NCBI RefSeq assembly: GCF_901709675.1
Contig: NC_051100.1
Location: forward strand, 1,862,001-1,926,000
DNA from: Syngnathus acus
Taxonomy: Eukaryota; Chordata; Actinopteri; Syngnathiformes; Syngnathidae
Reading direction: 5' to 3'
DNA length: 64,000 nt
Made by a program: the position numbers and the translations under genes. Below the pieces are notes generated by a model. The model did no database searches. It saw only the letters and a list, made by a program, of their open reading frames with translations, and was not told where the DNA came from. Of the stretch, positions 26,196 through 39,685 are shown piece after piece. Each line of letters starts with the position of its first letter. The stretch's first letter is position 1.

Positions 26196-26709
26196 GGAAA
26201 AAAATATCAGTTTGTTCTCTAAACTGTTCCACACCGAGTCCATCTTTTCAGATGTCGTCATAGTGAGACACTGAAAAAGTCTGCATGTGATCACATAATC
26301 ATAGCTACAATCATATTGTTTCCATCACAAGAAAATGGTTGAACAAGCAGGCAACAAGACAATGGCGCGGTGATAACCAGTTTGTGTGCGGCTCACACTG
26401 CACCTGACAGAACAATCTACGCAAGGACAAGGAGGCAAAATAAGCCACACACGTGCAACCGACAACAGTCAATTGAAGAAGCACACACACAACACAACAC
26501 GCACACCACCTCCGGAGTCAATCAGGGAAAGAATTGGCCAAAGCAGACGTTCGTCAGGAAGAAAAGCCTCACGGGGGCATCGGGTGATATCTCTAAGCTT
26601 TGCTTCTCTCACTCTCGCACACGCGGTATAGACGTATATCTTGATTTATGTCCATGTGGGGCTTCCATAGGCCTCTGTTGTGTTTCACCTGTTGTGATTT
26701 GGTATTGCA
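26196..26709. other. Unique sequence, no gene seen
   Basis: CA-rich scatter lies at 26440-26510. The frame at 26370-26717 is Thr/His-rich and driven by that composition. Confidence 0.4.
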
Positions 26710-26768
26710 ACAACTAACCTGACTCGAAACTCTAATTTAAAACCCTACTCGACCTTAAATTTTATCGG
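26710..26768 (-). repeat. Telomere-like degenerate minisatellite, locus 2
   Basis: The plus strand reads CTAACCTGACTCGAAACTC, then TAATTTAAAACCCTACTCGA. These are about three units of the C-rich form of the repeat at 44271. Confidence 0.5.
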
Positions 26769-27539
26769 GAGGACAACTTTAGCACCAAATTAGTTTTTAA
26801 ATTCACGAAAGCGGAATCCTAGAGTTTGGCCATTTATCAAAGAAGTTTGCGACTCCTTTGATTGCCGTGTAGAAAACAAGTACGCAGACATCCGTCTTGG
26901 ATCTGACGGCCTCCAGGTGCTTTTTTTTCTTCCCTCATTAAACCCACAAAACTCGCTTGTGTTCCGCTGGAAACTATTGGAGACGCTGGACGACACGGGG
27001 AAGAAGAAAAGTAATTTCCCCACACGGGCTAACTAAATTTATGTTTATTTCTTCATCTGTCATGTTCAGAGGCAGTCAGAGCCGCACCTGATTATCAATG
27101 CCAAAAGGAAACAAACAGCAAATAAGGAAGCAAAGCCAGCTGTGCACCGAGATAACTTGTTTACTTTCACAGTTGGACTGTTGATTGAAATGGCTTTGAA
27201 CGCTTGGTGGAGGTTCGCTCTTTAGTCTGAAAGCTTAGTGAATGTTAGTACATTTGATGCTTTCATGTGTTGAATTTGATTCATTAATTACATGTAGAAA
27301 AGCGTTAGCTTAGAAGGTTCGCTTAGTCAAATGGTTCTGATTGTTGTTTTCTTCAGCGTCTTTAAAACATAAGCGTCACTGCTAACAGCGTTCTCATGAT
27401 TTAGCGCTCTCAGCAACCCCTTATAAGCACACAACTCAACAAAATGAGCTAGTTTGGGTCCAGAAGACGTACTTTGAAATCTCAATCCTTGCTTGAATTG
27501 ATCCCAAAACAAATTAGAGCCTGCTGACCAGAAACACTT
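26769..27539. other. Unique sequence, no gene seen
   Basis: No repeat family or exon was recognised. Minus-strand frames near 26800-27025 lack motifs. Confidence 0.4.
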
Positions 27540-27715
27540 CAAGAACCAAAACTTTACTTTCAAGCCCTAAGCCAAGTATGAAACCGAACTCTGACTTCTT
27601 AACTCAAATCGAAAAGACCTCTTTAAAACTGTAAACCAGTCTTAAAACGTTTGCTCCAAACCTAGTTTGAGCGCCTAACCCAGAATCGAAATTCTAAAAT
27701 GAATTCTAAATTTTA
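27540..27715 (-). repeat. Telomere-like degenerate minisatellite, locus 3
   Basis: Units on plus include CAAGCCCTAAGCCAAGTATG, AAACCGAACTCTGACTTC, AAACTGTAAACCAGTCTT and GCGCCTAACCCAGAATCG. They are strongly diverged but keep the spacing and word order. Confidence 0.5.
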
Positions 27716-28040
27716 GAGAAGGATTTTGTGACCCATTCAAGATTGATAGATGTCACTTACTTTATATCTCATCTTTTTCATTTCACTGACATTTTGTTGC
27801 AGCCTTCTGAGATCTTTGGCCAATTTATTTTGTCAGACACGTTTTCCTGATTGAACAGGAAGTAATTAAGTTTCATGGCACCTTATAACAATAAAAAAAG
27901 AAATGAACTTATGCTTTCTTTTGGTTATTACTAAACTTGGAATAAAACAGTTATTCAAAGTTTCCGTATGAAAACGAATTTAACATTGTTATGCAGGCCC
28001 CTTCGTTGCCCTCCATTACTGCCCTGCCCAGTCTGGCGTG
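27716..28040. other. AT-rich unique sequence
   Basis: No feature was recognised before the tandem duplication. Confidence 0.4.
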
Positions 28041-28299
28041 ATGATTTTAGCAAGAAAGTTGAACAGTAAAAGCAACAAAGTTTGTCTCCCTTTTTTCCCC
28101 ACTAATGGGTCACTCCCAAAGTGCTGATTTCAGCAGAAAAAAAAACCGTTAGCTATAGTATGCGCGCGATTATTTTAGCGAGAAAGTAAGTTGAACAGTA
28201 AAAGCAACAAAGTTCATCTCTCTTTTCTTCACTAATGGATCACTCCCAATGTGCTGATTTCAGCAGAAAAAAAAAAACCTTCGCTATAGTATGCGTGCG
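28041..28299 (+). repeat. Two-copy tandem duplication, unit about 128-131 bp
   Basis: Copy 1 is 28041-28168 and copy 2 is 28169-28299. Both contain GAACAGTAAAAGCAACAAAG, CACTCCCAA, GTGCTGATTTCAGCAG and GCTATAGTATGCG. By eye they are clearly over 80% identical, so the duplication is fairly young. There is no coding signal. Confidence 0.85.
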
Positions 28300-30084
28300 T
28301 TTTTGTATACACGGTACATCTAGAAGACAAAGATCCAGATTTAGCAGCGTGAAAGAGCCACACTTTGTCGCACGATGACAGGAACAGATTTGTCGTGAAT
28401 AAAACATAACGCGCCACCGCCGGAGTCGTCGCCACCTCGCTTTTCGCATGGCGTCACAACGACAAAGCGGATGCCACTATCGCCTGGCCACTCAGACAAA
28501 AAGCGCTGACACTTCACATGCGCAGGCGCATCCGAAGAGCTCTTTCGGTCTCCACTCCAACATCTTTGTTTTTAGACAACCAAATGGATCCAGGTAGGAC
28601 CCAAATCTGCACTTTGACCCGCTTAAGAGCAAAAGGGACAATTAATATTTAATTGGGATTTATTTTGGTTCTGATTGGACTTTGTTTTGTCATCAGAATG
28701 AACCCCGTTCCTGTGCTGGACATTTCGCTGGCTAACTTTTCGTCTTTCCCAGAGCTGTCCTTCTGTGGGTCTGTTCCTTTCCATCGCTTGGATGGGCCGA
28801 CTTGGCCCCCCCCCCCCACCCTCCGAGACATCCTGTCAGGCCATCCATCACATAGTGTGGTCACTGTGTAAGGGACAATGACAAAGACCAAGCAAACTGA
28901 GTGACATCAATTTTATATCCCTATTCTGTCAGTTCCCATCCACTAATAAGAACAAACATTTGTGATTTAATCCACCATGCTAACTATTTGGTTCCAAAAA
29001 CCACATCCGGGAATACAAGATCCTGCCAAATATTTCCCATTGGGAGCTTCTTTCAGAGACCAGCATCTATATTTCATCCCATGGAGATGCTGTGCTGAGG
29101 AGGCCACTTGGTAAGTGGCGGACAAAGATGGATGGGTAGCGGCGGGGAGGTGATGAAGCATATTCATAATTCAGCAAAGGCTCATCTTGGGGAAGGGACA
29201 GGCTTGACCGAGGGGACTCGCATTCATATTTCAACACATAGTTAATAAAACAGCAAAACAGCTCAGATTGGGGACATGCAGCCAAGAGGCTAATTTATAA
29301 CTCTTGGGGCAGGGCACTGGTAAATGGGCATGAGGGACACTTTATTTGAAGGAGAAAGGGTCGTGAAACAGAGCGAGCATCCATATTTGATCAGCAGGTT
29401 GGGAGGAGTGACTAACAGGTGGCTATCATCACACGCGCATCCTCGCCACTTAGGAGAGCGGCTGAGTGCATTTTGGTGGGAGAAACTTGATAAGCGCCTC
29501 TTTGGCTACAGACACGTCCTGGCCAGTATTTATAGGCGGCCATTAGACGTCAAGCCATTAGTTTGCGGGACGGTTTACTGCCTCCCTCTGCATCGTGTCG
29601 CACGGCAGTTATCAAGTTCACATATGACAATTCTGAAGGACACTGTATAAAAACCTCAACATTAGCAGACTAGCATATTAGCATTACGATACAAGACAGC
29701 ACATTATGTTATCAGCCTCAGCCCAGACATTTCAAACCTCCTCTGGGGAGGATCTGCTCTCGGGTCGTACCAACATGGAGCCTTTTTGCACGGCCATAAA
29801 AAAAAACATACAAAATGACCTTTCACTGTTAAACAATAACAACAAGAGAAACAAGATAATTTCGCTTGACAAGCACAAAAAGAGCGAACGATCTGTTCTG
29901 CCGCACTGCATTGTGGGTAGGCGCCTGATTAATGGCCGTGCCACAAGCGGAACGCTCTGCTTGTCTCAAAGCCAACGCCTCTGTGTTGACGTTTAAGCTG
30001 TTTGAGCATTTTATTGTTTTCTTATACTAGTAAGACAGATATTGTGACAATTACTGAATTGGCGCACAAAAGCAAAACTCTGAC
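28300..30084. other. Unique sequence, no gene seen
   Basis: A C-run lies at about 28807. The part 29060-29410 repeats CATATTCATAA / CATTCATATTTC / CATCCATATTTG words loosely. Frames near 29324-29650 have no domain I recognise. Confidence 0.4.
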
Positions 30085-30145
30085 TGAAAGGCACGTAAAT
30101 CAAAGAGCTCGTAAGTCAGAGCGCTCACAAGTCAAGGTACCACTG
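30085..30145 (-). mobile_element. MITE end, 'CAGTGGTACCTTGACTT' family
   Basis: The plus strand ends GCTCACAAGTCAAGGTACCA then CTG at 30145. The reverse complement is the terminal motif of a common fish repeat with alternating CTTACGAG words. A left end of the same family lies at 58700. Confidence 0.6.
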
Positions 30146-30504
30146 TTGGCTCATTAAAGTTTGGGAAATACCCAGATAAAATGTACGTATGTGGGTGTCA
30201 CTGAGGTAAGATGAGCATTCCCCATTTGGTACGACAGGGCAATATGTGCCGCTAAAATGAGTCTTATTTATCGTTATGCGTGTGCATGTATGTGCACTGA
30301 CAGCATAATTGCCTGGCCCGCCATTCCAATTGAGATTGCCGCGGGCTACACTCCATTCTCTGCTCTGTTAGCCACCACCGCCGCTAATAATTTGGGAGAG
30401 GCTGGAGCTCACAGAAATATTCCTTTTTTTTTTTTACTTTTAAATATTTTACATTGTTAAAATGAAGCCAACAGATCCTGGATCAGTAGTGTTCCACAGT
30501 TGCA
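30146..30504. other. Unique sequence, no gene seen
   Basis: A T-run lies at about 30424. The plus frame at 30257-30460 lacks motifs. Confidence 0.4.
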
Positions 30505-30553
30505 TCAAATACTAAACCTGTCTTGAAACCTTAATTTGAAACTCAGGTCTGTG
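30505..30553 (-). repeat. Telomere-like degenerate minisatellite, locus 4
   Basis: The plus strand has ACTAAACCTGTCTTGAAACC, then TTAATTTGAAACTCAGGTCT. This is about two units. Confidence 0.45.
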
Positions 30554-31333
30554 TGAAGGAAAATCTGAAAAGATTCGTGAAAAAAAACCTCTCCTCCGCA
30601 CTGTGGTGTAAAATTATGACTCGAGTTCCTTGCAGAATGACGTTATAAGTATAAAGTGCCCTTAAGATCTAATTAGCGCAGAGGCAGCAGCAGAAAGGTG
30701 AACGCAGGTAAATCAGGACAAGAATCCCCGGTGGCGTCTTCCCGTGCGCGACCCAAACAAAAGCATCCTAACGACTATTTAACATTTGCATGCGCCGGCG
30801 CCGCGCTAACGAGACACCGCACCGGCACTCGGGGCCAGAAGTGACGAGAGTCTCCATGAATCAATCGGCTTGCTCTGCCGTAATGAGCTACGGGGAGCAC
30901 GTTTGTTTCTGGGTAGCCCAAAATGGCTCTCTGCCGTTTGGTCCTCCATGCCTAATTAGTGGCCGGACCGGTCCCAGACAAAAGAGATTCGGGTCTCGTT
31001 TGGCCGACACGGGTGCGACAACAAAAACGCAAAAAGCCATCATAGATGCCCAGAAGTCTTGGAGAGCTAATTGTGCATCAGTCTTTTGATTGTGTGTCAC
31101 TGTCAGATGACATCAAACAGCCAATAAAAATCTCTTGCCTTGCTTCCAGCGCCATTTACGGCAATCATATGGGTTTGAAGTCATTATTTGTTTGAGAAAA
31201 AGCTGATGTACAATTATAACAAGAGATTTGTGTGTATGTGTGTTTTTAATATGGTCAGCTTTTTTGTTGAAATAAAGTCCATTCATACTTTTTTGGAAAA
31301 GGTGACTTATGTATATGACTTTTTTCTTCCGAA
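30554..31333. other. Unique sequence, candidate conserved non-coding DNA
   Basis: The part 30780-30990 is GC-balanced and low in redundancy, with CCATGAATCAATCGGCTTGC and CATGCCTAATTAGTGGCCGG. Homeodomain-type TAATTA words are present. No exon was recognised. Confidence 0.35.
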
Positions 31334-31424
31334 TTTTATTTATTTATTTATTTATTTATTTATTTTTTCTTTCACCTCTATTTTTCTCATCAGTTTGTGA
31401 ACACACACACACACACACACACAC
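31334..31424 (+). repeat. (TTTA)n and (CA)n microsatellites
   Basis: TTTA runs from about 31334 to 31366 and an AC run spans 31401-31424, with short unique DNA between them. Confidence 0.93.
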
Positions 31425-34400
31425 TGACAAATGCAGTCCTCCTGAGCTGCTTGGGTCTGTGCTGCCTCTTTTTTTGTTTTCCCCTCCAAGTGGACTGAAA
31501 GCAAAGCGCGTTAGACACGCTGGGATGCGGCAGGAAGGAAATGTGAGCGGACTCCGCTGGAAAAGTCGTGTGTTTTGACTCCAATGTTTGTCATCCAACT
31601 TGTTTCATCCCTTTCTTCTCCTTCCTCCCTCATATCCTCTCTGTTTTCTTTCATTTGCTATGCCAAAGCCTCTCAGTGTGGATGTAAATGTAGTGTGTGT
31701 TTTTGTGTGTGTGTGTTAATCCCACTAACAACACATGTGAATTGAGGGCTGTATGAGAAAAAAACAAAGTATTCTCGGCAGATTTATAGATCATTGAGAA
31801 GCGTGGTGTGCATAATTTGGCCACCGGAGGACAGTATAATCCATTCGTGCCGACGTAAATGAGGGAGCATTTTAAAACTCCTCGAAGTGTCTGAGAAGGT
31901 ACAATGTGTGTAATAATAGGTGTGTTCCCACAGAGGGTATAGAATCTGCGCAAGTGAGTATTGTTGTATCGTCTGTCTACAGGTGTTGCTTCACTGATTA
32001 TGTTCAAGCATCCACTGATAGCAAAATTGCTACATAAATGCTATTATGCGTTAGCCTTGCTATTCCTTTGGCAATTTGTTTGTTATAATTATGTGTTTAT
32101 TTTCTTTTGATGTTTATTTTGGATTTTCGCTCACAAGTCAAAGCAAAACCAAGATGGCTTGTTTATATTAAAGTATCAGAAACAAAGATGAGGACAAATC
32201 AACAGCAGGTTCATCATGTTCATTTTGCCTGCAGGAATAAAGCAAACCTTTGCTGACCTTCCGAAAATAAGGAATGCATTCCGAGTCACACACTCCGCAA
32301 GTACATGAAACCTGGTCGCGAGGGATTCTCAAAACAGTCAAGAAGTCTATTAGTGCATTTAAACGGGACAGCGATCGTGTTTACTAGAAAGTTTGAAACA
32401 ATCCTTCAAAACTGTCCGTGTTTCCACCACAGGTTCCTGCAGAAACATGCAAATGTTGATCTTTAAAGGGTCATGGGTCGAAGCTAAAAAAAAAAGTAAA
32501 ACTGCATAAGAATAAGTTAACATACGAAACACCATATTACGATTTTTTTACTAGTGTTAAACCTCCACATTTCTTTTCCTCCGAAGCATTGTCTTCAACA
32601 TACAATGCAAAGGATATATCATTAAAAAAAAACAATTTGGACATTGACCTCATTTAAACTTGTTTAGTTTATTATGCATTGCATGCGCTAAGCATTCAAT
32701 CCTAATTTGCATCCCAAGTAGAATTAAACGCCTTCTAAACGTTAGGTTCATGGCCTCGCATTTGTGACCCTGTGAGCTTCTCAGGCATGTGACTGCAGCA
32801 GCGATGTCTTTAAGAGAATCATAATCACGCTGTTGGGGAAACCCAAAAAAAAAGCGTCAATAATTAACAGGGTGTAATGTTAGAAAAATAACGATGAAAA
32901 CACCTCCAGGGGCAGAGGTGGCCGGCGTCACTAGAATCCCTCAAATTGCCAGCCAATTTCTTTAATAATGTGTTATGTTGACATTGTGAAAATCAACATC
33001 AAAGGTCAAATACATCTAAAATCGAGAGAGATGCTTCACCTTATCTGCAAATCCAACTATGTGCGTGTGAATACAGATGAGTGGCGTGTCGTGCTGTGTT
33101 GTGGCCGCAGGCTCGTGACGAGGCGTTGCGCAGAACTAACTCAGCACGTAATGAGTGATGCTTATCAACAGGCGCACGCACACACCTTACGACACTTAGA
33201 ACTTCAGAGGCAACATCCAAATCTCTGGGAGCACTTTCATATGCTTTGACCTGCTTCAAAGTAAGTACCACAAAGTGTTGTTTATGCGTTTTGTTCTATT
33301 TACAAACCGTTCAGCACACAAAATGGCTAACGAGTTAGCCAGTTTACTGCTAGCCAACACGACACCCACGTCACTCGCATACAGGCCCCGCCTTTTGAAG
33401 CCATATATGTTCAAAGTCATCCCAACCTGTGCCGCACATCTGATCAATTAGGGACCGAGTATAATCGTTGTCTTTTGGTTTTGCTTTAGGCTCTGGTCTC
33501 TGTTAGCGCCCTTTTCGAACGAGGTACCAGGTGACAGCGTTTTTTTTTTTCTTATTTCCTTATTGTCTTTTGTAGTGTACAGTATTCTCTCTGTTTTGTT
33601 TTTTATTTCAAAGCAAAGAGAGACGTTTGTGCCTCAGCTGTTCAATCAACTCATTTACCGCGATGCCTTTATGCAAAATTTGCTTGTTTGTAGCGGCTCA
33701 TTTGTTCTCCAGCATCCACTGTGTTGTTTTCCCATCTCTTAAAAGATTAAAAAAAAAAAACAAGCTCCCTGCTGGTGCCCGCGTCACATCATCTAGGCGT
33801 TTCACTGCTAATTGAATAACGCCGCTGGTGTTAACAAGTACAGGATTTTTTTTTTTTTATCCCCACACAGTCTGTATGCAGACTGCCTGTGAAATTGATT
33901 TTGAAATTTGAAAAAAAAAGTAGATCAAAGTCAGAACCTAGCTCGTCTGCGAAACATGACTGATGAAATGAAATGCAGGTTTGGAATGTCATATTTAAAA
34001 CTTAGAGAAGACCCTCTGCCCCTTTGATGAAATAAATAACAGCCTGCGCAGTTAATTAATTTGAAACCAAATTACACCAGACATTTTTTTTCTCCAGTTC
34101 ACTGACAAGTCAATTAAACGTGATGAAACAGTAAAATGAACAAGTGCCAGAGACAGAACCGCCACATTCTAGGGCGGTTTATTTATTAAAAGTGCACCTC
34201 TGCAATATTAATAAACACAAAATCAACATATTGATGTAGTGCTTAACACACTATTAATATTAAACCATCAAGTCAAATATTTCTGCAAATGAAGGTCAGG
34301 GGAAATTGGCTCTATGTTTGAGAAAAATGTTAAGTGTGTGTGTGTTATGGAATGCGTTTGTGCGGCACCCCACCTCATATTTTAACGTACAGGCGAATTT

Positions 34401-35023
34401 GCCGCAAAAAAATTATGATGGCTGGAACAAATTAGTTCAAATGTCATTATTTCCTATGGGGAAAAATCTTTCGTTTCAGTTTATGTAGACGTGTGTGTGT
34501 GCATATGTGTGTGTGTGGGGGGGGAGGTTGTGTGTATAAGTGTGTGTGGTTGGACTTGTTTAATGCATATGTGTGCACATGCAAAAAGTCATTGGCCTGA
34601 AAGGTGCATTGTGATGAAGAGTGCAATCTAAATGGAGATGCGTCCTTCAGCCTTTTTAGCATCACAAACAAACAACCGCACATGCACACTTGAAAAAACT
34701 CCCCTCCCAAAACACACACACATGCACACACTCAAGCTTATTCATATTATTGCAGCTCTCTCGCCCGCCTAGCACTTGGTGTATTTATGACTGCGCCGAG
34801 ATGTATACTGGGCATGAATAGTCACTAAACAGAAATATGAGCTCATCTAAAGGTTTTTTTTTTTCAAGTGCATCAAGGCGTGTTTGTTAGCATTGAAAGT
34901 GTAGCTTTTGGAGAGTCGGAAGGTCCAACTAGTAGGTATGCATCACGCACTAGTACCCTCCTTAGCAAAGATAGACGGATTGATGGAAAGATATTTCACC
35001 ATTTATTCAATATTCTTGGTATT
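31425..35023. other. Unique sequence, no gene seen
   Basis: TG-rich scatter lies at 31695-31716 and 34490-34530, T-runs near 33540 and 33846. The words ATTATTTCCTATGGGGAAAA near 34446 may be a dispersed-repeat scrap. The plus frame at 32968-33249 has no recognisable domain. Confidence 0.4.
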
Positions 35024-35314
<291 letters not shown>

Positions 35315-38300
35315 GTACGTCGTTTGACAAAATAGCTGCTCGGCTGTTGTAATTACGCCGGCGCTCACGGGGAGCCGCTAGTTAAACTCTTACAAGACGG
35401 GAGGGGGGGACATAGACATCACGACAACGGGAAGCCGTCACACAGTCACCGCCGTGTCGCTGGGGGAAATCACAGGATGTGCTCTTGTTAAAGTCAGATA
35501 GGGGCCAATCTGAATACCGGCCAAACAAAAGAATTGTCAGAGGAAGGACGGGCCAAGCTTTCTTTTTAAGAGAAAATACAAGAAAGGCACCTTGACTCCC
35601 GTGTCCCCAAGGTCCGAGTGCTCTTTGTAAACCTTCATCTTTGTATTTATTAAGGAACAAAAATAATTCCTCTCGACAAAAAATGCTTTGATTAGGATGA
35701 GCGACACTTGTTGTGTTGCTTTCACCCGAGGGTGATTCACTCAGTTTGAATGAAAAACAAATGTTTTAAAATATGTGTGAACTTTAAAGCCAGTGATTGT
35801 TAGTCAACTTTGACATCAAAACTTGCACACACTAAAAAAAAGTTTGTCAGTCGTGCATAACATCAAGACTGTTTGTCAATAGCTGTCCACTGTAGTGGCT
35901 GATAGTGTGTCGGAATTGTTTTTCTCTCAATCCATTATTTCCAATGGGGTTAAAATATTTCTGCAGATACGAGTCATGCGTTGTTAACCAAGAAAGCTGA
36001 CTAGCCTAGCATGTGGTTTGCATTCTTCATCCGTCACGCTGATTAAAGCCACAAAACCAAAAACATTCATTCTGGACTTTCCCTTTGTGATCCACCAAGG
36101 GCACAGATGTGATTTTGCGTAGTGCAGATGAAAGTGTATGGATGCTGTTTACCAGCCACTGGTGTCATTGAGGCCACCTTGCTACTTTGAGAGGAATACA
36201 CTGCATAGGCAGGCGGCTGCCATATGCTGTCATGTCACTCAGAAGATCAAGGGTAACTCAACCAATCGGTATTTTGTTGAACCGAGTATAAATTCAACCA
36301 TTCCGCATTCATCCGCGCCACACTCGACGCATTCTTCCATTCAAAACAGGAAGCTTATTACAAACTCGTGTCGCAGCATAATAACCTTCATCGTGTCCCG
36401 TTTCATTTAATAAATAGCTTGTTTATTTTCCTCTGAGGACGGCGGAGCTCATTAGCGATTCCTCATGCAGGATGTCATTTATTAATCCGCTCATTCGTTG
36501 GCCGGTGGCCATTAGAATGCACAACGCATGACGTACATGCATGCGGAGAACAAACGCTTCTTACTCAGGACACTTTTGCCCTTGTGTGAAAACACAAATG
36601 CTGGCTACATGAGAAAAAAATCATTGGACTAGCATTGATGATGTTAGCTAAGTCCCCACTGTAAGCTCAGCTACCAAACAACAAAATGTACGCAAAGAAG
36701 ATGGTGCATTTTGATTGGATTGTTCCCTGATGAAAGTAACTGAGAGTAGATGCTAAATATGCAGCTGGTGAATAAACCAGGATGGGACAAACACTTTTAA
36801 CAACAACGCAATATAAAGAATGTTTTTAAAGCCTTCGTTTGTTGCATCAGATTGGAAAACAGTTGGAAAGATACTGGACATTTGGCTTGAACATTTTCAA
36901 CAGCTACACTTTTAATCAAACTGGTGAGAGATTCCAACATGTTGAAATAATTCTACTGAAAACGTGAACGGTGCGCTTTCATCGGGCAAATTTACAAGCT
37001 TTTAGTTGGGTTTAAACTCGAGACCAGATTGGCTTAAGGCTTGTCGCGGTGTACCAGCTCAAGATGTGGCATTTCGAGTGAAGATTGGTATGTGCGCTCG
37101 CAGAATCGTCCTGATGAATATACGATAAGGATTTGATGCTTCCAAAGTGGATGAAAAATAAATGGTCTCATATGAGATGTACATAAAGTCATCAAGCGGT
37201 TCTGTGATCATGTTAGTTCACATGTAGAAGCTGGAGGAACACCATTTGATCGCCAAACGGCTTATTAGAGACGAATGCTCGGCTTTGTTAAATGAAAGAC
37301 CGGAGGTGCTCGACACAAACGGACGCTCATCACTGCCAACCTGCCGCGTCTCGAAGCTTAAAGCGCGAGCTCCGCTAACGAGGCAAACGAGAGCCGGAGG
37401 GCATCCGAGCACGAAAGCGACTCCGGAGGAACGTTCTCTCTGAAAATGTCTGTCTGATGACGGCAAATTGTCAGGTCTTCAATCAACCGAAGATCGATTT
37501 TCCTTTTAGAGAATTTTACGAACTAGAGCCGTTGAGCCTTTTCTGAAAGTCAAATTGATCAACCTTTAAAGCACCTTTACTTTGAGGAAAATGCCTTTTG
37601 GGTCAAGCAGTATTTATACACATATTTGAAAGACATACATGTGTTTTTTTACATGTCTAAATATGTTTCATCGACTTTAAATTGATTAATTTGTCATTTT
37701 TGTGAGAAGCAAGTCATCCACTCACTGTCTACCTTTTTTCCTTCGCGTCGGATGCTGACTGACAGATGAAAGGCTCGGTCGGCAAACAAACAGAGACTGT
37801 GCTGACAGCTGGAGGAGGAGAGGTTAGCCGGGCTTAAAGGTCCACAGACCTTTTCATAATGTTTGTAAACAATAGGCGGCGGGATACGCCGGGGTGGCAG
37901 AAAGTGATTGACTACTACTGACCTGAATTGAATTCACGACAAACACTTGGTTGCACTGTCAAATATACGAGGACGGACGTCATAAATAATTCTACACGAA
38001 AGGCTGCCTGATGGTGTTCAAGCCACTTTTAAAAGGACATACCGTATGTTTTCCATTCCACTGTTACAAAGCCATTAACACAAGAAACAGAATTAGCCAT
38101 TTCCTCAATGACCGAGTTTCCTACATTTGAATTTTTACTACATCTACTTCAGCATTCATACACGGAAGAATCTGACAGGTTAACAGGAGCTGTGTGGGAG
38201 GCGGCTGCCTTTGTTTGCAAGTCTAACCGCGACGACTCAGTGCTCCTTTAGCCCCGCGCCCACCAAATAGCGTTCATCTACCTGAAGGCTGCTCAGCAGG

Positions 38301-39379
38301 CTGGCTTTGCAGCTGCAAAAGGTCATATCTCGCCTGGCGACCCGGCTCAGCCCCTCTACTCTCCTGCTTTGTCACTCTGCTCCTCAGAGAGCACAAAGAA
38401 GCACCTTTGTGGCCACGCAGGTGGTCTGATACGGCATATCATTAGCCTTTAAGCATAATTGCCCAGAAAAAAAGAAAATAAACCTCAATTTGTAGCCACA
38501 AAAATTATTACACATAAAAACGATATCTTTGAGTCATTTGCATGTACTGGATTGAATCATACAATTCACAAACGCAACAGGGGGCACTATTGCACGCTCT
38601 GTGGATTTCTATTAGCGATATTCCCGTTAGCATGCTAACAAACGCTCGGCGGCCCTGCAGCGGATGGTATTACCGCGCTCAGCTTGGTGCCGCTACATCG
38701 CTAATCAAGCTAGCGTGCTGGCACTCGGGGCCCGCTCGCAAGCGTTGCTAGCAGCAGCGACTTTAGCGAGGTGAGCCAGGCCATTCATGACCTGCTGGGA
38801 CATTGATTTCATGTCTGCATGTGTGTGTGATGTCACACAGCAAAAACAATCAAATGGACCACAAAGTAATGCTTCAAAATGATTTGAGATTTTTCAGGTG
38901 TTTGTTTAGAGATAGTGTGTTTGTTTCACTGTGTGTGAGTGCATGTGTCACATGAAATGGAACAAAAATGCTTGTAATTTATTTTAGGCGTTCAGGTGTT
39001 TGCTCAGAGATAATACAGTGTGTGTTTGTGTCGTGATCAAACAATGGCGTGGAAATATCACCTCGTGGGAATAATGCTTTTCATTCAAACAATACACGCT
39101 TGAAAAATTAAACTACAAGCAATTCGTGGCGAAATATCTGTCTAAACAACCCTGGCATGTTTGATCTATTCCCGGTTCTTTATCTTTAATGCTCGCTATG
39201 CTAACAGTAATGACCAGGAGGCAGCCTTCACAGGTTTAACTATTTAATGTATGCCAGAAAGATTGATACACAACTGTGGAGCCTTCTCTGCGAGATGCGG
39301 AAGAAGGTCTAACTCCACCAAGGTTCCTGCTCTTATACTACTCGGGGCCGCCCTCCTGCATGGAGGCGACTGCCTAGCC
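35315..39379. other. Unique sequence, no gene seen
   Basis: A scrap at 35925-35995 (TTATTTCCAATGGGGTTAAA, GATACGAG) resembles a dispersed fish repeat. The parts 37290-37445 and 38190-38400 are GC-richer and 38640-38760 carries GCTAGC words. The last eight bases (39372-39379) are the left target duplication of the next element. Confidence 0.45.
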
Positions 39380-39685
39380 CAGGGGTCGGCAACCCGCGGC
39401 TCCAGAGCCGCATGCGGCCCTAGCGGCTCCCTGGAGTTTTTGCAAAAATGCGTGAAAATGGAAAAAGATGGGGTTTTTTTTGGGGTTGTTGTTGTTGGTT
39501 ATTTAAATATGGTTTTTAGACGCTAATCGTGACACAACCATTCTTTAGTAGGCATACAACTTATGTATTGACAGTCTATGTTGCCTTATAAAAGGCTTTT
39601 AGATTTTTGCGGCTCCAGACAGGTATGTTTTTTGTTTTTTTTGGGCCAATATGGCTCTTTGAACATTTTGGGTTACCGAACCCTG
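39380..39685 (+). mobile_element. hAT-type MITE with perfect 8-bp target duplication
   Basis: It begins CAGGGGTCGGCAACCCGCGG and ends GGTTACCGAACCCTG. The inside has GAGCCGCATGCGGCCC near the left and TTTTTGCGGCTCCAGA near the right. The direct repeat GCCTAGCC is exact at 39372-39379 and 39686-39693, which fits a hAT insertion. The 306 bp are non-coding, so it is a non-autonomous derivative. Confidence 0.92.

Noticed and set aside
29324-29650. 108-residue plus frame
   Set aside because: No recognised domain; upstream DNA shows loose repeats of CATATTCATA-type words and no promoter or acceptor.
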